NCBI GenBank assembly: GCA_900318835.1 | Contig: ONLW01000003.1 | Span: 1 to 64,000, forward strand | Direction of reading: 5' to 3' | Source of the DNA: an uncultured Bacteroidales bacterium | GTDB lineage: Bacteria > Bacteroidota > Bacteroidia > Bacteroidales > P3 | Length of the DNA: 64,000 bases | Shown: positions 27,401 through 34,930 of the stretch, piece by piece | How the letters are laid out: each line of letters opens with the position of its first letter | Numbering within the stretch: position 1 is the first letter of the stretch | Position numbers and translations under genes: made by a program | The notes under the pieces: model-generated | What the model saw: the letters and a program-made list of their open reading frames with translations, nothing else | Database searches by the model: none | Told to the model about the DNA's origin: nothing

Positions 27401-30190
27401 GGGAGTGGTGCCGTGCAGGGCAATAGCGACACGCCAGGCGGTCTCGTCGGCGAAGTTGTCATCATCGCGCATCCAAGAAGCAATCATGGCGTTGTGGGCG
27501 ATATTGTAAACTCCCTGATTGAGGACGGCAGGCATGGCCACAGGCATGGTCACACTGTCGGGTTCGCTCCAAGGCGACACCTCGTTGCCCAGCACATTGC
27601 GGAAGTAGAAATAATATTTGGTGTCGCTGTTCAGGTTATCGATGTTGACAAGCATGGTGTCGATACCGGTGGCAGTGGGGGTGGCAGAGGCCAAGGCGAC
27701 AGCATCAAGCAGCGTGGTGCTGACGATGTAGTCGTAGTTGGTAGGCTGGCCAAGAGCCACAAGGCCCATGTTGACAACAACCATCTGGGCGGTGTGCTTG
27801 CCACTCACGCGGGTAGCAAGAATCCTCGGGGTGCGGACAGCGGGCTCGGTGCGGAACTCGTAGGCGGCCCAGCCAGAAACGCCTTCGTTGTGAGCCTCAC
27901 CATTGCAAAGGGCCTTGATGTAGACGTAATAGTCGTGGTCGGGGGTAAGGCCGGTAGCGTCATAGCTCGTGGCGTTGGCAGCGAGGGTGACGGCGCCGGT
28001 AGCGTTGGCCAGGGCGGTCGAGTCGAGCTCGGTGGCGCTGACGATAATCTGGTTACCCACGCAGTAGTCGGCATCCGAAGCGGTCCACTCGATGCGGGCA
28101 AAGTCGTGGCTCAGGCTGTCGACAGCGATGTTGGTCACATCGGGGCAGGGGTTGGGGGCCAGGCAGTAGCCCAAGCTCATCACAACCCGGCTCGTTGCAT
28201 AGTCCTTGTTGCCAGAGAAGGAAGTGCTGGTGGGATCGGGATTATAGCTATCGGAATACCAATACAGGGTCTTGTAGCCCGTGCAGGTGGAAGTACGGAA
28301 CTTCGAAGAATTAGAGCCATCGGAACCACTGTTGTCGTCGACGATAATCATCAGGTTGCTGAGGCCGTCATACTCATAGGGAGTAGCGAGGGTGAGCTCG
28401 TTCCAACCCTGGGTGAAGTTGGCGAAGCTGCCAGAGTACACCTGGACAGCGGTCTCGCTGTTGAGAAGCTCGATGTCGCTATTCGAAGCAAAGACGCTCT
28501 TCTGGGTGGGCTGGATGTAAATGGTGACATCGGTCTTGGTAGACGGAGCCGTGGTGGTGTGGAAGTAGTATTTAATGGTGGTGAAAGTCTTGGCACCGCC
28601 AAGTTCTTCAGCATCGATGATGGTCTCGGAGAGGGAGTTTCCAAAGTAGGGATTGACCGGGTAGTAATAACCACTGCTGGTACTATTCTCGTTACCAATA
28701 ACGATATCCTCGCAGGCACCGAGGTCTTTGGTGGTGACGCTGTCCTCAAGCCAAGTGGTGTCGCAAGCGGACTTCACGTAGGCGAAGTACGTGGTGGCAC
28801 GATTCAGGCCCTCGACGGTGTACTCATGGGCATTGTTGACAATGACATAGTTGACACCTTCCAGCTGATCCGCGGTGAGACGGGTGGTGCTGTTGACGAA
28901 GTAGTGGGTGGTCACCAGGGTGTCGGGGTTGTTCCAAGTGGCGGTGTAGCGGATACGCTCGGACGTAAGAGCCAGGTTGCGGTCCTTGACGCAATCCTCG
29001 GCAGCGAGGGTGATGGTGTAGTCGGCATAGAAGGTAGGATCCTCGGCCTTGACGCGGACGGTCAGGGGGGTGCGCATCTTGAGGTAGTTCTTAATGGTGG
29101 TGGTGGTCACCTTGCAGGTGTAGCTACCGTCGTTGGCGGTGTCGACATACATGCCGTCGGCATGGTCGGAAAGGGTCCAGCTCATGGAGAAACCGGCGGT
29201 GAGGCTGTTGGTGTACCACACGGGGACGGTGATGGCGTGGCCGAGGGTGTCAAACACGATGTCACCGCGCTTAGTGGCGCCACTGATGGCAAAAGCGTCG
29301 ATGGAGGCGACATTGTTCAGCGTGCGGACAGTGTAGTTGGCAGCACGCGAGCTGTCGGTGTCAGAGCAGCGGGAGACGAAAGCAAAGGTGTAGGAAGTGT
29401 TAGGTTGGAGGTTGGAGAAGGTGTAGGTGCTGTCGCCAGCAGCGGTGAGGAACCAAGCGGTCTCTTCACCGGCGGTGCGCATAATGCTGTAGGGGACATT
29501 GGCGTTGTTGGTATCCATCCAGTTAAGAGTCACACTGTTGACAGTCGTCAGGCTGTCGACAGCGGTGATACCGCGCACAGGGTAGCAAGTGATTTCATCA
29601 GGCACGTAGGTAAAAGTAGTCTTGGGGATGAAGTTACGTTGGGTGCCAGTAACATTGTTCAGGCTGGAACCATTGTAGCCGCTCCACGAAGCTCCGTTGA
29701 CGGTCTCGCCATAAAAATAGATGTGCTTCCATCCAGCATCGGTAGTATTCTCGATACCAACCAGCAGGTTGCCACCATTATAGGAGAAGGGTGAGGTCAG
29801 AGTGATGGTCATCTCACCACCATTGCTGGCAGTGACGATGTTGAGCGTGCCAGTGTATACCAGTTCGGCACCGGTGTTAGACTCGAGGGTCGTCATGGTG
29901 GTGTAGTCCACCTCCTTCATGTACACATTCACGGTGCTGAGCGTGGTGTACGGCACTTCAGCGGAAGTGGTGTAGAATTTGATTTCGCTGATAGTGCCAC
30001 CAGCCATGTCCACTAAATCGGCGGCGGGGTAGACAACCTGACTCCGAGTGAAATCATCGAAGTAGTAGATGTATGCGGGAACATAGTCGTTCGTCGCGGT
30101 TCCCTCATGCACCGTCAGTGTTGTCTGCGCCTGCGATGCGAACGGCAGCATGAGTGCCGCAAGCATCAAAATTCGTAGAAACTTTTGCAT
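24491..30190 (-). CDS. Large secreted T9SS cargo protein (1899 aa): repeated beta modules, fibronectin-like and InlB-like B-repeats, type A sorting domain
   Basis: Signal peptide MQKFLRILMLAALMLPFASQ. Three copies of a roughly 180-residue module (near residues 27, 500 and 1010) share TATNDYVPAYIYYFDDFTRS-like openings and a later GGNLLVGIENT / GGNLLVSYNMP motif. They are separated by fibronectin type III-like segments (NTSYTFAFVSRCS, RDTSYTFYIRPVCS). From about residue 1270 five B-repeat-like units occur (VTFAVNDTTMGTITPAGVQ, ITATPNEGYHLASW). The C-terminus NMNVYVYDVNGRCVSKQ ... GVYLVKVGMAPAKRVVVVR is a type A T9SS sorting domain. Probably a surface adhesin or binding protein; no catalytic domain was seen. 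The gene is monocistronic, with a long leader if the promoter at 30561 is used. Confidence 0.87.
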   Translation of the reverse strand: MQKFLRILMLAALMLPFASQAQTTLTVHEGTATNDYVPAYIYYFDDFTRSQVVYPAADLVDMAGGTISEIKFYTTSAEVPYTTLSTVNVYMKEVDYTTMTTLESNTGAELVYTGTLNIVTASNGGEMTITLTSPFSYNGGNLLVGIENTTDAGWKHIYFYGETVNGASWSGYNGSSLNNVTGTQRNFIPKTTFTYVPDEITCYPVRGITAVDSLTTVNSVTLNWMDTNNANVPYSIMRTAGEETAWFLTAAGDSTYTFSNLQPNTSYTFAFVSRCSDTDSSRAANYTVRTLNNVASIDAFAISGATKRGDIVFDTLGHAITVPVWYTNSLTAGFSMSWTLSDHADGMYVDTANDGSYTCKVTTTTIKNYLKMRTPLTVRVKAEDPTFYADYTITLAAEDCVKDRNLALTSERIRYTATWNNPDTLVTTHYFVNSTTRLTADQLEGVNYVIVNNAHEYTVEGLNRATTYFAYVKSACDTTWLEDSVTTKDLGACEDIVIGNENSTSSGYYYPVNPYFGNSLSETIIDAEELGGAKTFTTIKYYFHTTTAPSTKTDVTIYIQPTQKSVFASNSDIELLNSETAVQVYSGSFANFTQGWNELTLATPYEYDGLSNLMIIVDDNSGSDGSNSSKFRTSTCTGYKTLYWYSDSYNPDPTSTSFSGNKDYATSRVVMSLGYCLAPNPCPDVTNIAVDSLSHDFARIEWTASDADYCVGNQIIVSATELDSTALANATGAVTLAANATSYDATGLTPDHDYYVYIKALCNGEAHNEGVSGWAAYEFRTEPAVRTPRILATRVSGKHTAQMVVVNMGLVALGQPTNYDYIVSTTLLDAVALASATPTATGIDTMLVNIDNLNSDTKYYFYFRNVLGNEVSPWSEPDSVTMPVAMPAVLNQGVYNIAHNAMIASWMRDDDNFADETAWRVAIALHGTTPAEWQTVTSSFADEYGFWGYNLFLNLITDTAYDIYVAAYDAETGATSDTVIIDSVRTAKFPGNGIVVADGTATNANVPVWGNWLDDPQRSQSIYPAEMLTALQGKSITAMRYYATGSSFDGSVNQWADKPFTVSLKITEQADLATAWADTTGATVVYTGDVSVDEGGMMVVTFAQPFTYTGGNLLVSYNMPVDNSGYKDLNFYGITAQNASRYVHSTNLSTAAGTVADFLPKVMFDYVGENTCLPVNYVYAMEVTDAIADMTWYPGNEETAWLYVFSTSDSMTVAELEAAAQPLQTNNITLTGLVRDTSYTFYIRPVCSDTETGNWTDWTFETPHVDYYYDVTVAVNDGEMGEAESLTQVFEGTDTILVAVANPGYHFVNWTMGETVLGTEDTLEISVDSNMAVMANFASDIFHVTFAVNDTTMGTITPAGVQEFEMNDEVTITATPNMGFHLAGWMLTIDGEDAIFTEDIDLTYTDTVDYMWDNATVTAIFAGNDSVSVTFGVNYYSMVGTITPAGMQRLVEGTEITVTATPLEGYHLEAWHMVLGELDTIITEDIQLSYTDTVEAEWDGVVINAIFAKDAPLPVEATIAASDIAYKVGTGSNEAVVAINWADTAFAWAVKFNGSITVQAAMDTIIAYDSRFNYTLNGYYLADITFAEDGDTLRGDAFSWWESKVNNAYGSGLSQALANGDFAKWAQPVAGVWTNSYYDWGYWMDSYVYPMAITPMWAPVPDSITMTFAVNDATMGSISPNGVQVLAIGETVTITATPNEGYHLASWHLVIPMRDVDTTVDAESTMSHPDTVSVFLDGAIITANFEADAVITYSVTVNVNDATMGHVEGVPAGAVAEGTQVTLRAVANPSYVFDGWSDGETAAERTITVNEDVVLTANFKRDPSGIDNVEGIDAQIYSNDNRIIVKGAENMNVYVYDVNGRCVSKQSNASETIEFTMQSAGVYLVKVGMAPAKRVVVVR

Positions 30191-30258
30191 AATGTTTTTA
30201 ATTTGGTTAATAAATAATATTGTTTAAAAGTTGATTGTTTTCTACTAATAATATGTTT

Positions 30259-30501
30259 TTATTCTTTCACCATCTCGGTGATGGTGTCTAACATCTCTCT
30301 GGCGACATGCACTTCTACCTCAGACACATCATAAAACCATTCATACTCACCTTGCCCCCTAATAACCTCCATCTTACCTTGCCCAAACTCATATCAAAAC
30401 AACTTTATCTTCTTCAACATTCTCATTAATCGGGGCGGATTTTTCTCTGTCTTTCACTCCACAATACAATCACCGGTAGCAATGGCGAATTCACCCTTCA
30501 T
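30259..30501 (-). pseudogene. Possible degraded small gene in the leader of the T9SS protein
   Basis: From an ATG at 30501 the minus strand reads MKGEFAIATGDCIVE then TGA. A coding-looking segment continues in another frame (VKDREKSAPINENVEEDK). The original frame resumes as YEFGQGKMEV ... EVHVAREMLDTITEMVKE with TAA at 30259-30261. The total is 81 codons in length, so two compensating single-base shifts, or simple decay, would explain it. No family was recognised. Chance cannot be excluded. Confidence 0.3.
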
Positions 30502-30560
30502 GCTGAGACAAAACCTCTTACACCATTTTCGCCTTTCCGTCCGCGTACCATATATTTGTG

Positions 30561-30568
30561 CAAAAATA
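30561..30568 (-). promoter_or_regulatory. Promoter -7 element TATTTTTG, probably for the 1899-aa T9SS protein
   Basis: CAAAAATA on the plus strand followed on the minus strand by CACAAATATA. It would give a leader of about 365 bases, or drive the degraded small gene at 30259-30501. A TATATTTG on the plus strand (30551-30558) overlaps it and could serve pepP. Confidence 0.45.
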
Positions 30569-30698
30569 CATTTTTTTTCTCATCCGCCAAAAATATTTTT
30601 CAACAGACTGTAGGAGATCGGGAATTAAAAGATTGGCCACTTTTTTACTCCGTAGAGGTTTTCTTTTAGTAGCAGGTAGTTTTTTATACCTCCCTTCC

Positions 30699-30785
30699 CC
30701 CTACCAACACCCTACCAACTCCTACCACGGTAGGAGTTGGTTAGGAGTTGATAGGGAGTTGATAGGTGGTTGTCAGCTAGTTAGC
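30699..30785. repeat. Intergenic palindromic repeat with 11-bp phased units, copy 4
   Basis: Core CTCCTACCACGGTAGGAG centred near 30728. The right arm runs TAGGAGTTGGT, TAGGAGTTGAT, AGGGAGTTGAT, AGGTGGTTGTC to AGCTAGTTAG. It sits in the leader of pepP. Confidence 0.85.
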
Positions 30786-30863
30786 ATTTTGTACAATAAA
30801 ACCCTTTTTCCCTCGTTATTAAGGAGTATTTTTTCGGAAAAAATAACAAAAAAACATATCACC

Positions 30864-32252
30864 ATGTTCAAGAAAGAGACATATATCGCCCGCCGCGAGC
30901 AACTGCGCAAGGACGTAGGCCACGGCATCATCATCCTTCCAGGCAACCACGAGGCCCCGTGCAACTACAAAGACAACACCTACTGGTTCCGCCAGGACAG
31001 CACGTTCCTCTATTTCTTCGGCCTGCAGAGGGAAGACCTTGTGGGCGTACTCGACTGTGAGACGGGCAAGGACTACCTCTTCGCCAACGACTACGACATC
31101 GATGACATCATTTGGACCGGTCCGCTGCCCAGCGTTAAAGAGCTGGCCGAGAGCGTGGGAGTGGAGAACAGCGGCTCGATGAAGGACCTGAGGAAATACC
31201 TCGACGGCAAACGTCCCACCTCTGCCCTTCCCCACTATCTGCCACCCTACCGCGCCGATATCCGTGCCGACCTCAGTGAGTGGCTGGGTCTGGTGCTGGG
31301 CTCGGTGAACCGCCACGCCTCGATGGAGCTTATCCTGGCCTGCGTGAAGCAGCGCAGCATCAAGAGCGCCGAGGAGATCGAAGAGATTGAGAAAGCCATC
31401 GCCACGGCCTACAACATGCACGTGGGCGCCATGAAGTTGGCCATGCCGGGCCGCTACGAATACGAACTGGCGGGCTTCATGGAGGGCGAAGCCTGGAAAG
31501 GCAACGGCCCCGTAAGCTTCCCCGTCATCATGACGGTGCACGGCGAGACACTCCACAACCACGGCCACAACAACCGCCTAGAGGTAGGCCGCATGCTGGT
31601 GATGGACGCCGGCTGCGAGACGTCGATGAACTACTGCTCCGATATCACGCGCACCGTTCCCGTGGGCGGCAAGTTCAACGAGCGCCAGAAGACCATCTAC
31701 GAGATAGTGCTGAACGCCAACCTCGAGGCCGCACGCGTCACCCGTCCCGGCATCACCTACAAGGAGGTGCACACCGCCGCGAGCCGCGTGCTGGCACAGG
31801 GATACAAGAACCTCGGCATCCTGAAGGGCTCGGTGGACGACATCGTGGCCAACGGCGCCCACAGCCTGCTGATGCCCCACGGCCTGGGACACATGATGGG
31901 CCTCGACGTGCACGACATGGAGAACTACGGCCAAATCAACGTAGGCTACGACAACGAGACACGTCCCAGTGAGCAGTTCGGTCTGGGGAGCCTGCGCTGC
32001 GGCCGGAGGCTACAGCCCGGTTTCGTCATCACCGACGAACCCGGATGCTACTTCATCCCCGCGCTGATAGACAAATGGCGCGCCGAGGGCACCAACAAAG
32101 ACTTTGTGAACTTCGACGAACTGGAGAAATGGAAAGACTTCGGCGGCATCCGCATCGAGGACGACATCCTGGTGACGGAGACCGGCTGCCGCGTTCTCGG
32201 CAAGCCCATCCCGAAGACTGTAAAGGAGATTGAGGAGACGATGGCTTCTTAA
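30864..32252 (+). CDS. pepP: Xaa-Pro aminopeptidase (aminopeptidase P, family M24B)
   Basis: 462 aa from MFKKETYIARREQLRKD. The N-terminal creatinase-like domain (IIILPGNHEAPCNYKDNTYW, FRQDSTFLYFFGLQRED) is followed by the M24 'pita-bread' fold. Metal ligands are visible: Asp in MDAGCETS, Asp in YCSDITRTVP, His in HGLGHMMGLDVHD, Glu in DEPGCYF, Glu in GGIRIEDDILV. It removes N-terminal residues preceding proline; no signal peptide, so cytoplasmic. The frame extends upstream through the palindromic repeat at 30699, which is why the internal ATG was chosen. Confidence 0.93.
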   Translation: MFKKETYIARREQLRKDVGHGIIILPGNHEAPCNYKDNTYWFRQDSTFLYFFGLQREDLVGVLDCETGKDYLFANDYDIDDIIWTGPLPSVKELAESVGVENSGSMKDLRKYLDGKRPTSALPHYLPPYRADIRADLSEWLGLVLGSVNRHASMELILACVKQRSIKSAEEIEEIEKAIATAYNMHVGAMKLAMPGRYEYELAGFMEGEAWKGNGPVSFPVIMTVHGETLHNHGHNNRLEVGRMLVMDAGCETSMNYCSDITRTVPVGGKFNERQKTIYEIVLNANLEAARVTRPGITYKEVHTAASRVLAQGYKNLGILKGSVDDIVANGAHSLLMPHGLGHMMGLDVHDMENYGQINVGYDNETRPSEQFGLGSLRCGRRLQPGFVITDEPGCYFIPALIDKWRAEGTNKDFVNFDELEKWKDFGGIRIEDDILVTETGCRVLGKPIPKTVKEIEETMAS

Positions 32253-32288
32253 GTAGTTACGTAGACTGTAGCTAAGGCAATACCTATT

Positions 32289-32717
32289 ATGACAGCACGG
32301 TTTGAGGATGTTATTGCATGGCAAAAAGCACGCATCTTTATCAACCATGTATACCGCATCACAAAAAGATTTCCTTCCGACGAAAGTTTCGGTTTGACTT
32401 CTCAATTTCAACGTGCTGCCGTTTCTATAGCCGCAAATATTGCCGAAGGTTATAAACGAATAGGGAAAGACGATAAACTACGATTCTACAACTACTCACA
32501 GGGAAGTTTGGAAGAGTGTCGATGCTATATCTATTTATCAAACGATTTCAACTACATATCCTATGATGAGGCGCAAGCCATGCTTGTCGAAATAGAAGAG
32601 ACAAGTAAAATCCTAAATAGTTATATTATTTCAATAAAAATAGACAAAGTTGGGATGAGTAAGCCAAGGCAAAACATTTGCCTTAACTACTTAACTACTT
32701 ATCTTCTTAACCACTAG
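32289..32717 (+). CDS. Four-helix-bundle protein of the 23S rRNA intervening-sequence (S23/IVP) family
   Basis: 142 aa. FEDVIAWQKARIFINHVYRI, FGLTSQFQRAAVSIAANIAEG and FYNYSQGSLEECRCYIYLSND match the TIGR02436-type four-helix bundle. Family members were first seen in rRNA insertions but are mostly stand-alone genes of unknown function. Here it lies between pepP and the nucleoside kinase. The last 20 residues (SKPRQNICLNYLTTYLLNH) do not belong to the bundle; they are read through a small palindrome (32666-32684) and an 8-bp tandem repeat (32682-32713). A related TTAAGTAGTTA sequence sits before the gene at 32250, so it is bracketed by repeat sequence. It is more A/T-rich than its neighbours. 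Confidence 0.85.
   Translation: MTARFEDVIAWQKARIFINHVYRITKRFPSDESFGLTSQFQRAAVSIAANIAEGYKRIGKDDKLRFYNYSQGSLEECRCYIYLSNDFNYISYDEAQAMLVEIEETSKILNSYIISIKIDKVGMSKPRQNICLNYLTTYLLNH
32666..32713. repeat. Palindrome plus octamer tandem repeat at the 3' end of the four-helix-bundle gene
   Basis: AAGGCAAA-aca-TTTGCCTT (32666-32684) overlaps four 8-bp units starting with CTTAACTA twice. Upstream of the gene, TTAAGTAGTTA near 32250 and TAAGGCAAT near 32273 are matching words, the first in inverted orientation. Confidence 0.6.
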
Positions 32718-32724
32718 AAAAAAT

Positions 32725-34419
32725 ATGAATCAAGTGGAAATTGTGCTGGTGAATACCGGCAAGAGAATGACTGTTGAGCAAGGGACAACCCTAGCTCAGC
32801 TGGCGGAAGAATATGTGAAGCAGAAGACCTTGGCCGACGGCAAGGCGCCGTGGCCGGTCCTCGGTGCCTTGGTGAACAACACCGTGAAGCCCCTGCAATA
32901 CCGCATCTACAATCCCAAGACCATCCAACTGCTCGACATCACGAGTCGCCAAGGATTCCGCATGTACCGCAACGCACTGCAGATGATGCTCTACAAGGCT
33001 GTGCACGACTGCTACCCCCAGGCCCGGCTGAGCATCGATCACTCGCTGCAGAACGGATTCTACTGCCGCATCACCACGGCACCTGAAAGCATGCCGCTGC
33101 CACCCAACGACGAGGTCTGCCGCGCAGTGCGCGACCGCATGATTGAGTTGCAAGAGGCCGACTTGCCTTTCACCGCCAAGACCATGCTCATGACAGACGC
33201 CAAAGAGCTCATCCGCCCGCTCAACATGCCGAAGACGTTCTATATCCTGGAACACCTCAAACAGCTCTACATCGAAATGAGCTTCTTGGGCGACACCATC
33301 CATAAAATCAACGGCAAGCTGGCACCCAGCACAGGATGCCTGACGACCTGGGACTTCCGCCAGTATGGCGAAGACGGCTACATGTTACAGTGCGCCGACC
33401 CCGAACACCCCGACAAACTGTCGCTCTACACCGAGACACCCAAACTCTTCGCCATCTTCCGCGAACACTACCGCTGGACCGAACTAATGCACATGGAGAC
33501 CATCTCGGACTACAACCGCATCGTCTTCAACGGCGGTGGCCAGAATCTCATCCTGCTGGCTGAGGCACTGCATGAGAAGAAGTATGCCGAAATTGCCGAC
33601 CAAGTGCGCCAGAGCGGCGCCAAAATGGTGCTGTTAGCCGGACCGTCGAGCAGCGGCAAGACAACCTCGTGCCGCCGCCTCAGTGTGCAATTGAGCGTAC
33701 TGGGATACGACGTCAATCAGCTGTCGCTCGACGACTACTTCCTCGGACGCGACCGCACGCCCAAGCTACCCAACGGCGAGTACGACTTCGAGAGCGTCGA
33801 CGCCCTCGACATCCCGATGCTCAACGACCACCTCAATCGCCTTTTCCGTGGCGAAGAGGTGAAAACACCCACCTTCGACTTCAAGAAAGGTGAACCCTAC
33901 TTCAGCGGCAAGACGCTGAAACTTGGGCCGCGGAGCATTCTCGTCGTGGAGGGCATCCACGCCTTGAACCCCAAACTCACGGCAGATATTAACGATGGAC
34001 TAAAGTTCAAGGTCTATGTCAGCGCCCTCACGCAGCTCTCCATCGACGACCAGAACATCATCCACGGCACCGACAACCGGCTAGTGCGCCGCATCGTAAG
34101 GGACAACAACTACCGTGGTTGGAACGCCTATGAAACCCTGCGGCGATGGCCCGAGGTGGTGCGTGGCGAGAGGAAGCACATCTTCCCCTATCAGGAGAAT
34201 GCCAACGTAATGTTCAACTCGGCCCTGCTCTACGAGTTGGGTGTGCTGAAGCGCTATGCCGAGCCGTTGCTGAAGCAGGTGCCCGAAGATTGCGAAGAGT
34301 ACTCCATCGCCCGCCAACTGCTCGACTTCTCTGAACTGCTGCTACCGATAGACGACAAGTTCATCCCCTACAACTCGATTATGCGCGAGTTTCTGGGAGG
34401 GAGTGCGTTTGAGTACTAG
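32725..34419 (+). CDS. Nucleoside (uridine) kinase-like protein with ThrRS-like N-terminus
   Basis: 564 aa. Residues 1-65 resemble a TGS domain (VNTGKRMTVEQGTTLAQLAEEY). About 70-270 resemble the editing/second domain of threonyl-tRNA synthetase (HDCYPQARLSIDHSLQNGFYCRI). From about 295 there is a P-loop kinase domain: Walker A AGPSSSGKTTSCRRL, then LSLDDYFLGRDRTPKLPNGEYDFE and VVEGIHALNP, typical of phosphoribulokinase/uridine kinase folds. This fusion is common in Bacteroidota and Firmicutes and usually annotated as nucleoside kinase; the true substrate is not settled. The stop codon lies in a CTAG-type nonamer tract, 23 bases from the convergent aroK stop. Confidence 0.87.
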   Translation: MNQVEIVLVNTGKRMTVEQGTTLAQLAEEYVKQKTLADGKAPWPVLGALVNNTVKPLQYRIYNPKTIQLLDITSRQGFRMYRNALQMMLYKAVHDCYPQARLSIDHSLQNGFYCRITTAPESMPLPPNDEVCRAVRDRMIELQEADLPFTAKTMLMTDAKELIRPLNMPKTFYILEHLKQLYIEMSFLGDTIHKINGKLAPSTGCLTTWDFRQYGEDGYMLQCADPEHPDKLSLYTETPKLFAIFREHYRWTELMHMETISDYNRIVFNGGGQNLILLAEALHEKKYAEIADQVRQSGAKMVLLAGPSSSGKTTSCRRLSVQLSVLGYDVNQLSLDDYFLGRDRTPKLPNGEYDFESVDALDIPMLNDHLNRLFRGEEVKTPTFDFKKGEPYFSGKTLKLGPRSILVVEGIHALNPKLTADINDGLKFKVYVSALTQLSIDDQNIIHGTDNRLVRRIVRDNNYRGWNAYETLRRWPEVVRGERKHIFPYQENANVMFNSALLYELGVLKRYAEPLLKQVPEDCEEYSIARQLLDFSELLLPIDDKFIPYNSIMREFLGGSAFEY

Positions 34420-34442
34420 TAGGGCTAGCATTACATTATTAG
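34416..34442. repeat. Short CTAG-type nonamer tract between convergent genes
   Basis: Units CTAGTAGGG and CTAGCATTA, then CATTATTAG. The first unit contains the stop codon of the nucleoside kinase gene, and the tract fills the gap to aroK. Confidence 0.5.
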
Positions 34443-34919
34443 TTAGAATAATTGCGGATTAACACCATCAAGGATAATGGGGGCCCGTAGATAGAAGGGC
34501 TCCCTTTCTTTTAGCTGGGAAGACATCTTTTGGCGGAGGGCGTCGGGAGAGAGACCGCGCATGAGAGGCCGTGGGTTACGGCTGCGGAGGGCGCGCTCCA
34601 TTAGGGCGTCGACGGTCATCTGGAGGTAGATGGCAGTGCCGTTTTCAAGGATAAAATCCATATTGCCGGAGTGACAAGGGGTGCCACCGCCGGTAGCGAT
34701 GACAATGTTGTCAAGGTCGGCCGTGTTGCGCAACATCTGGGACTCAAGTTTGCGGAAAGCCTCCTCGCCGAAGACAGAGAAGAATCGTGGCACAGTATAG
34801 TGGTAGCGTGCCTCAAAGGCTCGGTCGAGGTCGAGGTAATCCATACCACGAGCCTCGGCCAGCTTGCGGCCAAAAGTGGTCTTGCCACAATACATATATC
34901 CAACGAGGTAATATTTCAT
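34443..34919 (-). CDS. aroK: Shikimate kinase
   Basis: 158 aa, slightly short for the family. P-loop GYMYCGKTTFGRKLA, substrate-binding YLDLDRAFEAR, EEAFRKLESQML, ATGGGTP and RNPRPLMRG in the LID region. It phosphorylates shikimate at the 3-hydroxyl. The Walker A has YMYC where most have MGSG or PMGA, but the Gly-Lys-Thr core is intact. It is the last gene of the long minus-strand run starting at sprA, 11 bases after recN. Confidence 0.93.
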   Translation of the reverse strand: MKYYLVGYMYCGKTTFGRKLAEARGMDYLDLDRAFEARYHYTVPRFFSVFGEEAFRKLESQMLRNTADLDNIVIATGGGTPCHSGNMDFILENGTAIYLQMTVDALMERALRSRNPRPLMRGLSPDALRQKMSSQLKEREPFYLRAPIILDGVNPQLF

Positions 34920-34930
34920 CCAATCAGCAT

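Noticed and set aside
25775-29794. A 1339-codon open frame antisense to the 1899-aa T9SS protein
   Set aside because: It is composed of Val/Gly/His/Asp-rich low-complexity sequence mirroring the repetitive codons of the real gene, with no signal peptide or recognisable domain.
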